Both the position numbers and the translations under genes were made by a program. Below are positions 1-10,202 of a stretch of 64,000 nt of DNA, in pieces. Position 1 is the stretch's first letter, and each line of letters opens with the position of its first letter. The stretch comes from Euglena gracilis (Eukaryota > Euglenida > Euglenophyceae > Euglenales), in NCBI GenBank assembly GCA_039621445.1, contig CP154954.1, positions 29,645,411 through 29,709,410 on the forward strand. Reading direction: 5' to 3'. The notes under the pieces are model-generated. The model searched no databases and was not told the origin of the DNA. It saw nothing but the letters and a program-made list of their open reading frames with translations.

Positions 1-394
1 TCCGGTATCTCCCAGCCCCGCCCTGTTGGATGCGCGAAGGTTTGGCGGTGTGGTGAGGACAACATGCCATTGTGGCAGCAGTGGCACCCACAGTGCTAAT
101 GCGACCGCGACCGCATGCTGGGAGAGTGAGGCATCGTGCATCGTTTTCTGGGCGTTCGTCACAGACGTGGTTTTTTGCGCCTCCGGGCGGTAAATGCTGC
201 TTTTTTTTGCACGGCGGCCGCGGCGGAAAAGGGGTCACCGCGTCCGCGCCCATTTTGCTGCTTTTTTCGCATGCCTGACGGGGCGGAAAAGGGGTCTCCG
301 TGTCCGCGGTCCTTCACAACAATCAGGTGAAGGCTTTGCAGGCCACCCCCCCCCCCCACCTGTCGTGGGCTCTTTCTCTGCAACGTACCTGCAG

Positions 395-535
395 GTCAAC
401 CCGGGGGCGATGGCCCAGCGGGTGGCGGACTGCTACGGGCCAGCAGCAGAGCGGTGGGTGCACGACGCCCCCGCCCACATCGTGCCCCAGACGCCCGCCG
501 ACCTCCAGCGCTACATCCAATTCCTGGGCCTGTGA
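395..535 (+). CDS. Terminal exon of an FSH1/OVCA2-like serine hydrolase (copy 1)
   Basis: Forty-six codons follow an AG acceptor (ACCTGCAG at 387-394) and end at TGA 533-535. The exon begins VNPGAMAQRVADCY and later has AHIVPQTPADL, then a final FLGL. An acidic/VP loop, a strand, then H-x-x-P and a terminal helix match the C-terminal end of alpha/beta hydrolases of the FSH1 (serine hydrolase) family, where that His is the catalytic one. Window bases 1-4 (TCCG) are the end of the preceding exon, followed by donor GTATCT. This is seen intact in copy 2, where the two exons join in phase 0 to read LQDP-VNPG. The rest of the gene lies left of the window. The family assignment is inference from this short piece. 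The alternative is another alpha/beta hydrolase subfamily. Confidence 0.65.
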   Translation, partial: VNPGAMAQRVADCYGPAAERWVHDAPAHIVPQTPADLQRYIQFLGL

Positions 536-740
536 CGCCCGCCGCGACGTGCTCAACCTCTCAATTGTGCTCTCAACTGCATTGAGTGCAGGTGCACAAA
601 CGTCCATTTTTCTGGTGTACATTACGCCTATTTGGCCCCCTCGCACAGCACTTTTCTTCTTCTTTCCACACTCTTTTTCTGCTGTCTGTTTGCTTTTATA
701 ATTTCCTGGAATTTTTTTCAGTCCTCACCTGGATGTGGAA

Positions 741-1016
741 CAGGGTTTTTTTTTTTTTAGGCTTGGACCCTCTCCCCTGGGGGGGGGGGGGGGGTGGGTG
801 GGTTCCTTGGACCCCCCTCCGCGGGGGGGTTGGGGCTGGTGGGTATATCTTTTTTGGCGCCGAAAATTTTGAAAACGGTGCTATTTTTAGCATTTTCGAG
901 CAAAAGTGGGTGGTCCCCCAGGATCCCCCCCCCTGGGGGGCCCCACCTCTGGGGGTGGGTGGGTGGGTGCCGACCCCCCTTCCCTCCTCCCCCCCCGGGC
1001 GAAAAAAAAAACCCTG
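741..1016. mobile_element. Non-autonomous TIR element, CAGGG ends, in duplication copy 1
   Basis: The 276-bp element starts CAGGGTTTTTTTT and ends AAAAAAAAACCCTG, giving an inverted repeat at the tips. The left flank is ATGTGGAA (733-740). The right flank is CCGTGGAA (1017-1024), which in the duplicated copy is still ATGTGGAA, so an 8-bp target-site duplication is clear. Inside are G-run/C-run arms and a GGCGCCGAA hairpin core. An 8-bp duplication with CAGGG termini is typical of hAT-like elements. It encodes nothing, so it would need a transposase supplied in trans. Confidence 0.85.
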
Positions 1017-2748
1017 CCGTGGAAGCCCTGAGTAGGCTTCTGCTTAAGAAATATTGGTGCCTCCAGGGGGAACTGCAGCTGGCCCAAAGTCAGGGATCTG
1101 TTAGGCGCTGGGGAGAAGTTCTTGACCCCCAACCCAAAATGCCCTAAATGCCCATTTTTGGCTTTTTGGGGGGGGGAGCAACCAACAAAAATCTTTAAAC
1201 GTTTCAGCCCCCCCCCCCCCAACGCAAGGTATTAAAAAAAAGTGGGTATTGACTAGTTTTTGGCTCCAAACCCCCCCACCCAGTGGGCGGTCGGCCAGGA
1301 TTGGCTGAAAGTGACCACCTGGCACCAAAAGGCCAATTTTGGGGGGATTTTCCACCAAAATTCTTTGATTTTTGGCCATTTTTGTCCGACTGGCCAAAGT
1401 GACCAACCTCTCCCCCCCCGCCGGGGGAAGTGGGTGACTGGTTTTCGAAAAGTGACTGACAGGTTTTTGAAAGTGGAAAGTAACCCCCCAGGGGAGGTTG
1501 GTAAGCAGTGGTATGGTTCCGACCTGGGGGGGGGGAGACCCTCCCTCCTCCTCCCCGTTCACTCAATACCCTGCCTCCAAGAGGGAGTTTCTAGCTGGTG
1601 GACTGCCTTCAGCTCAGTCCAGTGGACCCCAGGGGCCTTGGGCAAAGGCCTGGCCCTGAGTAAACCCTTTAGAAGGAGCCGAGACAAGGATTTCAAGTAA
1701 GTTTGAAGGAAGACATCAGCAAGCGTGCATGCACATGGAGCTGCACACATCACCACCAATGGCGAAAGAGGGTTTCACAAAAGAAAGTGCACGGAACCGT
1801 CCCAACAATAAAACAGCAGAACCATTTTGAGTTCAGGAATTTGTGAAAATGAATCATGAAGACCCGATCTCACAACTGAAAGAGAGAATCTTGCGAAGCA
1901 AGGCTTTGGTGCATTGGTGCGAGAGTATATCTGAAGGCAGGGCTGACCCCCCTGGGGCTCCCTGCCTGTCAGGCATAACTGTTTTTGAAGGCGAAAAATT
2001 TCAAAAATTTAGGTTTTAAGGGTTTTTTCGGGCATGGTTGGTTTGCTAAGTTGCCTGCTTGTATTAATGTAAGGGTGCCAAAGCAAAACGACAAATATCA
2101 ATAAATGCTTTTGTTTTCTCCTCTTTGAGCTAGAATTGCACAAACAGGTCACCAATTTTGACCAAACCGGGGGGAGGGTGCTTCAGACACCAAATAGGCC
2201 CAAATTAAAGCCAAAATGGGGTTTGCAACCCAGCTTAAACCCCCAAGACCACTCCCCATGCTAACTCAACTCCTACAACCAACCCAAATCCCAACAGCAA
2301 TCGTGGGAAGGGTTCAGGCTGCTGGGACTCCTATGGGTATGACTGGGGGGGGGCACAGGCACTAATGTGAAGCTGTCATTGTTAGGTAATTATTCACATT
2401 TCTTCTCATTTTCTTTTCATTTTATTTCAAATGACATTGTACCTACATGTATTGTATTGTATGCATCTTGAGAATTTTTATGAAGTAATAAGGTGTCTAT
2501 TTTCCAAGGGCAGTCAAAGAGCTGGTTCTTTTTTGCTCGATATTCGAAAAATTTTCCGGGGCGTATTTTTTGCGGATTTTTCAGGGTTTTTTTCAGGTTT
2601 TCAAGGCGCCTTGAAAAAATAATGCCTGCTGCCTGTTGGGAGCAAATTCTGGATGACCCCCAACTCGGAGGGGCACAACCTTCGGCTCAGTGCGGCCCCA
2701 TTGGGAAGGAGGGGGCTCTTCCCCGCGGTGTTCCCCCCAGGGCCCCCC
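1017..2748. other. No gene recognised; right part of duplication, then unique sequence
   Basis: To 2049 this is the non-coding right part of the duplication, with blocks such as GACTGGTTTTCGAAAAGTGAC but no convincing exon. From 2050 to about 2620 the sequence is AT-richer and unique in the window. From 2620 to 2748 it becomes GC-rich and leads into the first exon of the esterase gene. A promoter probably lies here, but no TATA-like or initiator motif could be identified with confidence. Confidence 0.5.
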
Positions 2749-2826
2749 ATGGGCCGCTGCGGCGTCGCAGCGCTCCTGGCGGCCCTCCTTTCGGTGCTCT
2801 TCTGCCCCGGGGCCTCGGGGGCAGCC
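2749..2826 (+). CDS. GDSL esterase exon 1 (signal peptide)
   Basis: Twenty-six codons from ATG 2749 to a donor GTCTGT at 2827, ending in phase 0. The peptide starts MGRCGVAALLAALLSVLF and ends PGASGAA. It has a short basic n-region, an Ala/Leu core and an A-x-A type cleavage site, so the product should enter the secretory pathway. In-frame sequence extends upstream to an ATG at 2653, but the start at 2749 is the one that yields a clean signal peptide. Confidence 0.75.
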
Positions 2827-5800
2827 GTCTGTTTCAGGAAGGCACGCCCCCCCAAGGCTTGACTTGGGTGGCATGAGAAGGGAGGGGGACAGGCAGGGTT
2901 GATCCCCCTTTCAAGGAGGGCCAGCTTTTCGGGCTTTGGAGGTTATTGTGGTGCAGTGTACCCCTGGCTCCCTGCACCCACCAACGGTTAGATTGCCAAA
3001 CTAAATTTTGCTTTCCGTTTTTACCGCCCGTAGATCGCGTTGGTATGGGTGGTGCACACAGACACGCTTTTCCCCGCCACAGTTATCGGCCCGATCAGTT
3101 TCCTGGATTTAACTAAAGAAGCAGCCCCCTTTTCAGTCCCTTTGATATCGGTGTCATTTTTCACCCCGGTTTTCACATTGTTTTTCCACTCTGTGGTGGC
3201 GCAGGGTGCTTGAGAAGGTCCATTCTCATGGGAAATATGGTGTGTGGCTCTGGCCAGCCATGACCAACCATGGTGTGTGGCTCTGGCCAGCCATGACCAA
3301 CCCCGAAACCATCCCCGAAGGCAGGCACCCCGTAATGCGAGGGTGACACTCCCCAGCTGGGAAACAGAAGCCTGCTCGGGGGTGGGCGACGACTGCCTGG
3401 CGACCCGGCGGGTGGTGGTGTTTGGGGACTCGCTGAGCAGTATCGACGCGGGGCGGGTGTATTCGGTGGCCCGGAAGAGCAATGGCAAGTTGTGGGCCAG
3501 GGAGACCCGGGGGTGGGTGGAGGACGTCCTTGTGGGTCTGCCAGCGGCCTGGGGACATGAATGTGTGCACGTTTCTGCTCTTCCGCAACGTATGTTCCCA
3601 AAGGTTTGGATGGTGGTAATGTCGTGCTCACACCGTAAGAGCCAGGGCTGCCTGGTTGCCGGAGTTTTTTCTACGAATGACCACAACACGCTGAAGACAT
3701 CTGACTAAAAGTGGAAAATCTGATATTCCGCATCATTTTCTTTTCCCCCCTCGGAATAGCACTGGAAAGTTTGGTTCCTATGCCCCAAGCCTGAGAAGAT
3801 TTTTCTGGCAACCTCTGCCAATGGTGGTCTGTTGACTCCAGCTGGTTTACATTTTCCCGGGTGTCGTCCAAACTTCCTTTTTGAGAAAGAACAATGATCG
3901 GTCAAAAAAAAGAAAAAGAGGCATTCCCTCCAACCTTGACCCTTGTTTGTTTGTGGTAATTTTAAAGAGCAAACAAATAAAATCAATGAAATCAATAAAA
4001 TAAAATAAATAAAACACGCTTGAGTTCTGCATCCAGCTCAGGGGTGTGAGACACTTTTTTGGGGAGGGTTGGGTCAGCCCCGCACCGCTGGGGCGTCGGG
4101 GCTCCCTGCCACCGGTGGAGTACGCCGACCTGCCCATGCTGACGGACCTCGCCCTGGCCGGGGCCACCGCCACCGTGCAGTGCGCAGGGTGGGTCTTCAG
4201 GTTTTTATTATTATTGATGGCCGCCCTTGCGGACCACCCTTGAGGACCGCCCTCGAAAGCCGGCCAACAGCTGGTGTGGGGCCCGAACGGGGTCGAAAAC
4301 GAAAAGAAAAAGTGAAAAAAAATTTTCTTTTGGATGGGCGATGGCACGAAGATGCGATAAACCAACCCTGTTGTCGACCTGCTTTCGCCGAGGAAAGGTC
4401 GATTTCCCCGCCGCTTTGGAATGTGCTGAAACAGGGGTTTCCCTCGCCAAGGATCACCCTGGCCGCACGCCTCCGCCGCCATCTCCGCCACGGCGCCGCT
4501 CAGGCACAGCCCTTGGGCTGGGACCGACCCCCTCCCCCTCCCTCCGCCGACCCGTTGGCTGCGGCTTCAGCGGATCATGCCAGGCCCTCCTGCCCGAGAA
4601 CACGGCCGTGTCCCTGTCAGCTGCTTCACCACCGCTCTTTTTTTCCTGGTGCCGGGTCAGTACTGCCCAGCTCTGGGTGAGGTGTCTGCTGGGCCCCCCC
4701 TCCCCGCGATGTGCCGTCAGCCGCGCCGTCCCCAACCCCCGCCGAGCCCTCTCCGGCCAGCTGCAGCAGTACCTGTCTGCCAGCCCCCCGGACTTGAACT
4801 CCAGTCACCCCGCCTCTTTCACCGCCTGCCCGGACAGCTGGGGCTGTAACCCTGGCACCTCGAGGCGGGGGGGGGGGGGGGGGGAAAAAGTTGGTTTCGG
4901 GCCCCCGGGCCCCCGCCGGGGTATTTGGGGTGATGATTGCAATTCCTCTCTTCCCATTGGGCATCCCACTTCTGGTATTGTGCGCCGGTCTGCCCACAGG
5001 TGTGTAACTTGGACCGCCATGGGTTGGATTTGGGCATTTGGTGCCGTGCCACCCAACCACCCAGCCGACCGGTCAGGTCGCAGTCCTGGGGGGGAGGGTC
5101 AGATTAATACGATGAGGCTATGCTCAAGAATTTTCAAGGGCTAGGGAAATTCTAAGTTGATCGTATAAGCTCCCCTCCCCCCGGTTTCACTAAGGTGACA
5201 AAAATTGCGGTGGGGTTTTATTGGACAGCGGTCTCCAAAAAAGGCCGCATTCCACTCATGGCTGCGAACAGGGGTGTTTGTTGGAACAACCAGGGTGTTT
5301 GTTGGGCGCGGGGTGTACGCACTCATTCAATTAGAAGTTCCCCACAACCTCACGGAGGAACAGCCTTGCATTGCATGCGAAATGACATCTTTTACGTCAG
5401 TCCATTCATCCCATGGCCTTCAGAATTCCATCCTGGTCACACTCCAGTCGCTGTCAGTAATGTGCAATCCAAAGACGAGGAACGTTGACGACCTTGCACC
5501 TTCCCGACCCTGTCTGGTCCAGGGGTCAACCCTTATGAGGTCAAAGTTGGGCAGGATTTTTTGGGCCACAATTTTCGCCAAAACAGTGTCCCAAAAGCAC
5601 ATGTCGGTCAATTTTGGATTTGGCGGGGGTCAGGCTTGTTCACTTGGCCCTGCAACCTTTCAGGAAAGGGTTTCCTCCCCACTAAACTGAGGGGGTGAGT
5701 CCAGCGAAAGGCGTGGGTGCGGCCAGCTGCTTCGTCGTCTTCATCGGGCAGAACGACATCAGCTACACCGCGGGGCAGCTGCTCAAGAGCAACTCCGACG

Positions 5801-5867
5801 CAGCCGTCATCATCGTGAACATCCTCACGGACATCGTGGGGGCGGTGGCCCGGCTGGCGGCGCGGGG
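2749..5867 (+). CDS. Secreted GDSL-type esterase/lipase, five exons, 3' end not found
   Basis: The proposed exons are 2749-2826, 3325-3531, about 4067-4188, 4721-4803 and 5705-5867. Exon 1 encodes a signal peptide. Exon 2 carries block I, RVVVFGDSLSS, with the nucleophile Ser of the GDSL motif. Exon 3 has LALAGATAT, the oxyanion-hole Gly block. Exon 4 has LSGQLQQYLS, the helix that precedes the next block. Exon 5 has FVVFIGQNDIS, the GxND block with the oxyanion Asn, then VNILTDIVGAVARLAARG. This order matches secreted GDSL hydrolases that cleave ester bonds. Splice phases agree at exons 1/2 (0), 3/4 (2, donor GTGGGT) and 4/5 (1, donor GTCACC). The exon 2/3 junction is ambiguous. The DxxH catalytic block was not found downstream, so the gene either continues through the repeat-rich 6-15 kb or is broken. 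Confidence 0.85.
3325..3531 (+). CDS. GDSL esterase exon 2 (GDSL block I)
   Basis: The acceptor GGCAG at 3320-3324 opens the frame in phase 0, matching exon 1. The exon reads through DDCLATRRVVVFGDSLSS, then SNGKLWARETRGWVEDVL, which fits the SNG-x-x-W-x-E segment after block I in this family. The donor GTGGGT at 3532 is chosen because the exon 3 donor is identical. The frame stays open further, and a GTATGT donor at 3590 is an alternative end. Confidence 0.75.
4067..4188 (+). CDS. GDSL esterase exon 3 (Gly block)
   Basis: The core reads SLPPVEYADLPMLTDLALAG and then ATATVQCA. The LALAGAT segment corresponds to the conserved Gly-containing block II. The donor GTGGGT at 4189 leaves phase 2. 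The start is uncertain: AG at 4065-4066 fits phase 0 from exon 2, whereas AG at 4076-4077 would need phase 2. Confidence 0.7.
4721..4803 (+). CDS. GDSL esterase exon 4
   Basis: The acceptor GCCGTCAG at 4713-4720 gives one base that completes a Gly codon with exon 3. The peptide RAVPNPRRALSGQLQQYLSA continues SPPDLNS and ends in phase 1 before GTCACC. S-x-x-x-Q-x-x-Q-Y-L is the typical helix just upstream of the GxND block. Confidence 0.75.
5705..5867 (+). CDS. GDSL esterase exon 5 (GxND block)
   Basis: The acceptor GTCCAG at 5699-5704 joins exon 4 in phase 1 to give NS-T-KGVGAAS. The peptide then reads CFVVFIGQNDISYTAGQLL and later IIVNILTDIVGAVARL. The Asn-Asp of the GxND motif is block III of the fold. 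The donor GTGTGC at 5868 leaves phase 2, and the same donor hexamer is used several times in the quinone oxidoreductase gene. The expected following strand and Pro-rich block were not located. Confidence 0.8.
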
Positions 5868-5905
5868 GTGTGCGCCGCCCCAACACGCAAAAGGCCCACC
5901 GCGCC

Positions 5906-7029
5906 GTGCGAGATGGGCCGCCACCCAACTTCACTGGTTGCCCATCTCGCACTTAAGCTTTTTTTGGTCGATGTGCGCATTTTCGCACATCGACCAAATT
6001 TTGATTTGGGCGCCGGCATAACAAGGGGCGAGAACGAGAGGGAGCAAGATTGGACAAAATACGGGCGATTTCTCATTTTTGGGCACCGGCTCTCCGGGGA
6101 ATTGCATATTTTTTTTGCCGTTTTTTTTTTGAAGTCGGAATTGCGCGAAGACCCCCGGACCTATCCCCCCAAAGTGAAGAAACACCGACGAAAACACCAA
6201 AACCCCGGTACTGCAACCCCCCATTTTGTGCGATGCGGCTCTGCTCGCCGGTTGTTGGTGGCCCTGGCTGGCTCTCTCTGGGGGTTTTGGCGCACTGTTT
6301 TGTTTTTGCAAGCCTCGGTCTTGTGTTCTTGGATGTTTGCCGGAGGGCGGGGAACAAGGATGGGGGGGTTAGGGTGGGTCTAATCGCGTCACTGGACAGG
6401 GACACAGAAAGGAAGGTGTGCCTGGGGAAGGTTGCCTGGGGATTTTGCAGGTGAAGGGAAAGTGGTTTTAAGGGGAGGGAAGGGTCGCACGTCCTCACCG
6501 AACTTACAGTGGGGATATGTCCCGCCAAATTGTGTCGTGATGAAACGGGAGAGGGTATCACACAAATTTCAATGGAGTGATATATTACAGCCATATTTAG
6601 AAAAGGAATAATGTCGATGTGCGCAATTTCGCACATCGACCATTCAATGGTTCCCCTGAAGAACGACCATAAACACCACAGAATTCGTTTTGCTGAATGC
6701 GGTGCGACAAATACCAATGAGTTTGGGACAGAAGATGGGGTCGCTTTGTGCAAATGCGCACACCGTCAATGTGTGCGCATTTGCGCAAACCGACCCCATG
6801 TGTATTTGTGAAAGGGATGCGAACAAGTATCATGGCACATAAACAGGCCTCGCTGCCTTGAGTCTTTTGACACAACAATAGCTGGAAGGGCCTACGACGA
6901 TTGCTCTGAAAACAGACAGAAATGCAATGAAAAAACATATGTACCAAGTACCAGGTCGGAATGAAAAAAGTGGTCGGTTTGCGCAAATGCGCACATGGTC
7001 GGCGTGACACATTTTCACAAACCGACCAC
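5906..7029. repeat. Cluster of five long perfect hairpins
   Basis: Inverted repeats lie at 5906-5952 (13-bp arms GTGCGAGATGGGC), 5963-5998 (15-bp arms, TTTGGTCGATGTGCG), 6613-6640 (GTCGATGTGCG arms), 6735-6799 (about 28-bp imperfect arms beginning ATGGGGTCG) and 6970-7029 (GTGGTCGGTTTG arms). All share the words GTCG and TGTGCGCA. The spacing suggests nested or decayed ends of one element family rather than terminators. No coding potential is visible between them. Confidence 0.8.
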
Positions 7030-8052
7030 GGGCATAAAGATGGACGTCGTCGGAGTGCAAAATGGTGACACCACGATGTGCACACCGACCACGATAGCAA
7101 AATTTCGGACAACACATCAAACACGACCCCAGACATCACCAGCAGTGGCTGCTTCGGTGTGCAATTTCAGCTGCCACACACCTCCACCACGAGCTTTTTT
7201 CAGGGCCGATTCTTGCCCAGTGACAGGTCCAGGTCCATTTGGAGACTGCAGACCTCTAGTAGATGGTCCGCCGCTGGCACGTCGTGGCACACGTGTAACG
7301 GCGCCGCTTGGGCAAGGGGTGGCCCTCGAAAACCCCCACCACTTGCCCCATGGCTTGTGTTTTGCTGCAAAAGTCACATCAGGTGATGATAGGTGGTTGC
7401 ATTTAAGCATCCACAAGGCTGTCATTAACCCCCCTGGTTCATCCCCCACAACCGGGACGGGGGGCGGGCATGCTGCGGGTCGATGGAAACAATAGTAAAT
7501 GGGAGCGTCTTAAATGTGGCCACAAAGCTCACTGTTTTGGAGGGAGAGAATATTTAATGTTTACACCTGGTTGAGTTGCGTGAAAGTATTGGGCCTCGGC
7601 ACCCTGATGTTGTGTACAAAAACTGGTGTGCTGCATGTTTTCTGAGGGAAAAACGAGGCATCCGTGTGGTAAGAATGGAAAAACAATTCCCGGCCGAGGC
7701 ATCAGGAAGATTACACATGCGTAATTTTGCAATTTTGGAAGTCGTTATTTTTGATGAAAGTGTCCAGCAATCACGGGGGGTTGCGCGCCATCAATTCCTC
7801 CTGCGCAACTTCCAAACTGATGACGTGAAAACGATTGGTTGTGCGGGTTGGAAATAAGACATTGAAACCTGCCTATGGAGCAGACAAACTTTTTCCTGTC
7901 ATAGAGCGTGTTCTTTACATTTCGCTTTACCAAAAACCAGATTTCGTCACCACACTTCAAAAGTTTGTCGTCCACAATGGTCGGTATGTGCAAACGTGCA
8001 CATCAACTGTTAAGGACGAAGAGCACACCATAATACGGAGGTAAAACAAAGG
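7030..8052. other. No gene recognised
   Basis: Mixed-composition sequence without a convincing exon. A GC-richer patch at 7190-7370 has open frames on both strands, but none matches a family I know and no splice phasing supports one. It probably lies in an intron of the esterase gene or in intergenic space. Confidence 0.4.
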
Positions 8053-8442
8053 TAACCCCCCCAAATATAAAGCCCCCCCAGGGGGTTTGGTTTTGCCGCC
8101 TAAATGTAAAGCCCCCCCTGACGTGGAGCCAGACGCTGGTGTCATTCAAGAAAAAGTTTGAATTTTTGGGTGGATACAATATTTTCCTCTCCAGAGATGC
8201 TGCATTTGGGATAAGAATTGCACATTTCTGCGAAAAATTGGAGGTACACAACGAAAATATGGCATAAAATTGGTATTTGGCCACAATCGAAGGCCGTTGA
8301 AGGTCATAGAGGCCACCCAAAAAAGTTTGATTCCCCCCCAAATATAAAGCCCCCCCAAATATGAAGCCCTCCCTGAGGGTATTGAAATCCTGTCCAAATG
8401 TAAAGCCCCCCCCCCCCGGCTTTATATTTGGTGGGGGGTTTA
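8053..8442. mobile_element. TA-flanked poly-C TIR element with iterated AAATATAAAG word
   Basis: The left end is TAACCCCCCC followed by AAATATAAAGCC. The right end is GGCTTTATATTTGGTGGGGGGTT. Between the arms the word AAATATAAAGCCCCCCC recurs several times in direct orientation. The layout (TA, C-run, element-specific word, mirror image at the far end) is shared with elements at 38587, 48181, 50236, 51736 and 58765. Confidence 0.65.
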
Positions 8443-9354
8443 TATTTATTAGCCACCGTTCTTTGTCGCACATTGCAAACAGCACCCCTTCAAAACCCTT
8501 GCCCGAACCTTTTCTTCCAGAGCCAAGAAAAGGCAGGTGTTGTGTTTCATGTGGCAATATAAAAAATGTGGAGGATATTTCACAAATTCCAGCCCCGGAT
8601 CCCCCCTCCCCCCCTATCCCCCCCAGAGGGGTCCAGCCAGCAGCTCATTTCCAGCCAGCAGCCTTTTTGCCAGCTGGACCCCCCCCCCGGGGGTCCTTAA
8701 GAAAACCCCTGTGGGGTCACTATTCGGAACGTTGGTCGAAAACCGGGGGGACTTCTATTCGGGGGGTGGGGGGCACTATTCGGGGGGGGGGGGCTTCTAT
8801 TCAGGGGGGTTTATGGCGGGTTGCACTGCAGCCATTCCAAGATCCGCAAGCTGGGGGGGACGCCAGAAGCAACTATTCAACAATCAACAGGAGCAAAAAA
8901 AGAAGGTTAGCTACTAGCGCCAACGGCCGCAAATGCATTCTGCACAAAGCCATTTGCAAACAACCACATGTGCATCTGTTGCACCCTTCGCAATGGATGC
9001 CAAACCACAACGTTTCCTAAAAAGTTGGAGCAAATCACCACCCATCAAGCAGCTGGGCATGGTGATGGGTTGAAATCATCTGTCTTGTCTGAAGATTTAT
9101 CGAATGAGCTGTTTCCACATATTTCTTTCTGCAATTTCTGAGCCCTCCCCCCAATGGTATCTCTCATCTTTTGCCATCGTGTGGGCTGTTCTGGGCTGTT
9201 CTGTGACGTGCTGTGGTGTACGTTATGTGTTATGTGCCCCTCTGCCAGGCTTCTGCTTAAGGGTTTGCGGTGCCCCCTGGTGGGGGGCTCGACCCACAAG
9301 TCCAAATTTGGCTGGTGGAAATCCCAGTGGATCCCGAGTCATGGCACAAAGTGG
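8443..9354. other. No gene recognised; G-run words
   Basis: From 8740 to 8810 the word CTATTCGGGGGG is repeated several times. The rest is unique-looking non-coding sequence with no supported exon. Confidence 0.4.
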
Positions 9355-9490
9355 GGCCCCCCCATACCCCCCCCCCCATACCCCATACCCCCCCCCCCAT
9401 ACCCCCCATACCCCCCCATACCCCACACCCATACTCCCCCCAAACCCCCCCATACCCCCCCATATCCCCCCATACCCCCCCATCCCCCAA
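9355..9490. repeat. C-rich minisatellite (CCATACCCCC units)
   Basis: Imperfect 7-11 bp units of CCATACCCCCC fill the interval. The same array type recurs at 10128-10202. Confidence 0.9.
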
Positions 9491-9536
9491 AATTTTTTTT
9501 TTGCCCGGAAGCGTTTTTTTTTTGGCCTCCTGGACC

Positions 9537-10110
9537 CTTTTGTGGTCAAATCACGCGACGTATGCAACTGTTCGAGTGCCCGGGGGGGGGGGGGGGGGCT
9601 CCCGCCCCCCCCCCCCCCCCGGACCCCCCCCGGCAAAAAAAAATAACCTCATCCTTGTCTACCGATCTGTTTTGTGGTCAAATCGGTGCCCGGGGGGGGG
9701 GGGCTCCCGCCCCCCCCCGGACCCCCCCCGAAAAAAAACTCACCTCATGGTTGTCTACCGATCTGTTTTTGTGGCCAAATCGCGCTTTGTGGTCAAATCG
9801 CGCGATGTATGCAACTGTTCTAGTGCCGGGGGGGGGGGCTCCCGCCCCCCCGGACCCCCCCCCCCGGCAAAAAAAAATAACCTCATCCTTGTCTACCGAT
9901 CTTTTTTTGTGGCCAAATCGCGCTTTGTGGTCAAATCGCGCGATGTATGCAACTGTTCGAGTGCCCGGGGGGCGCTTCCGACCCCCCCCCCGGACCACCC
10001 CGGCAAAAAAAATAACCTCATCCTAGTCTACCGATCATTTTTTGTGGCCAAATCGCGGTTTGTGGTCAAATCGCGCGACTTGTGCAACTGTTCCAGCGGC
10101 CATAAACCTC
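9537..10110. repeat. Tandem repeat, about 100-140 bp unit, 4-5 copies
   Basis: Each unit contains GTGGTCAAATCGCGCGA, then TATGCAACTGTTCGAGTGCC, a G-run/C-run pair and AATAACCTCATCCTTGTCTA. Units start near 9537, 9669, 9765, 9905 and 10040. Length differences come from the homopolymer blocks. Long proline-rich frames here are products of the repeat. Confidence 0.85.
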
Positions 10111-10127
10111 ATCAACAACACCTCCAA

Positions 10128-10202
10128 ACCCTTCCCCCATACCCCCCCATACCCCCATACCCCCCCCATACCCCCCCATACCCCCCCATACCCCCCCATA
10201 CC
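10128..10202. repeat. C-rich minisatellite (CCCATACCCC units)
   Basis: Second array of CCCATACCCC units, separated from the first by the tandem repeat above. Confidence 0.9.

Larger units (their letters stand above)
1..2049. repeat. Segmental duplication, copy 1 (about 2.05 kb)
   Basis: This block is repeated in direct orientation at 24296-26339, with the offset near 24295 at the left end. The copies differ mainly in homopolymer lengths and a handful of substitutions. Homology stops sharply after the shared GGTTTGCTAA at about 2049 and 26339, where unrelated sequence follows. The left end of copy 1 is cut by the window edge, so the duplication may be longer. It carries the last exon of a serine hydrolase, its 3' flank and one TIR element. 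Confidence 0.95.

Noticed and set aside
9537-10110. CRISPR-like regular repeat
   Set aside because: Units are longer than 100 bp, differ by homopolymer length and have no unique spacers; the context is eukaryotic.
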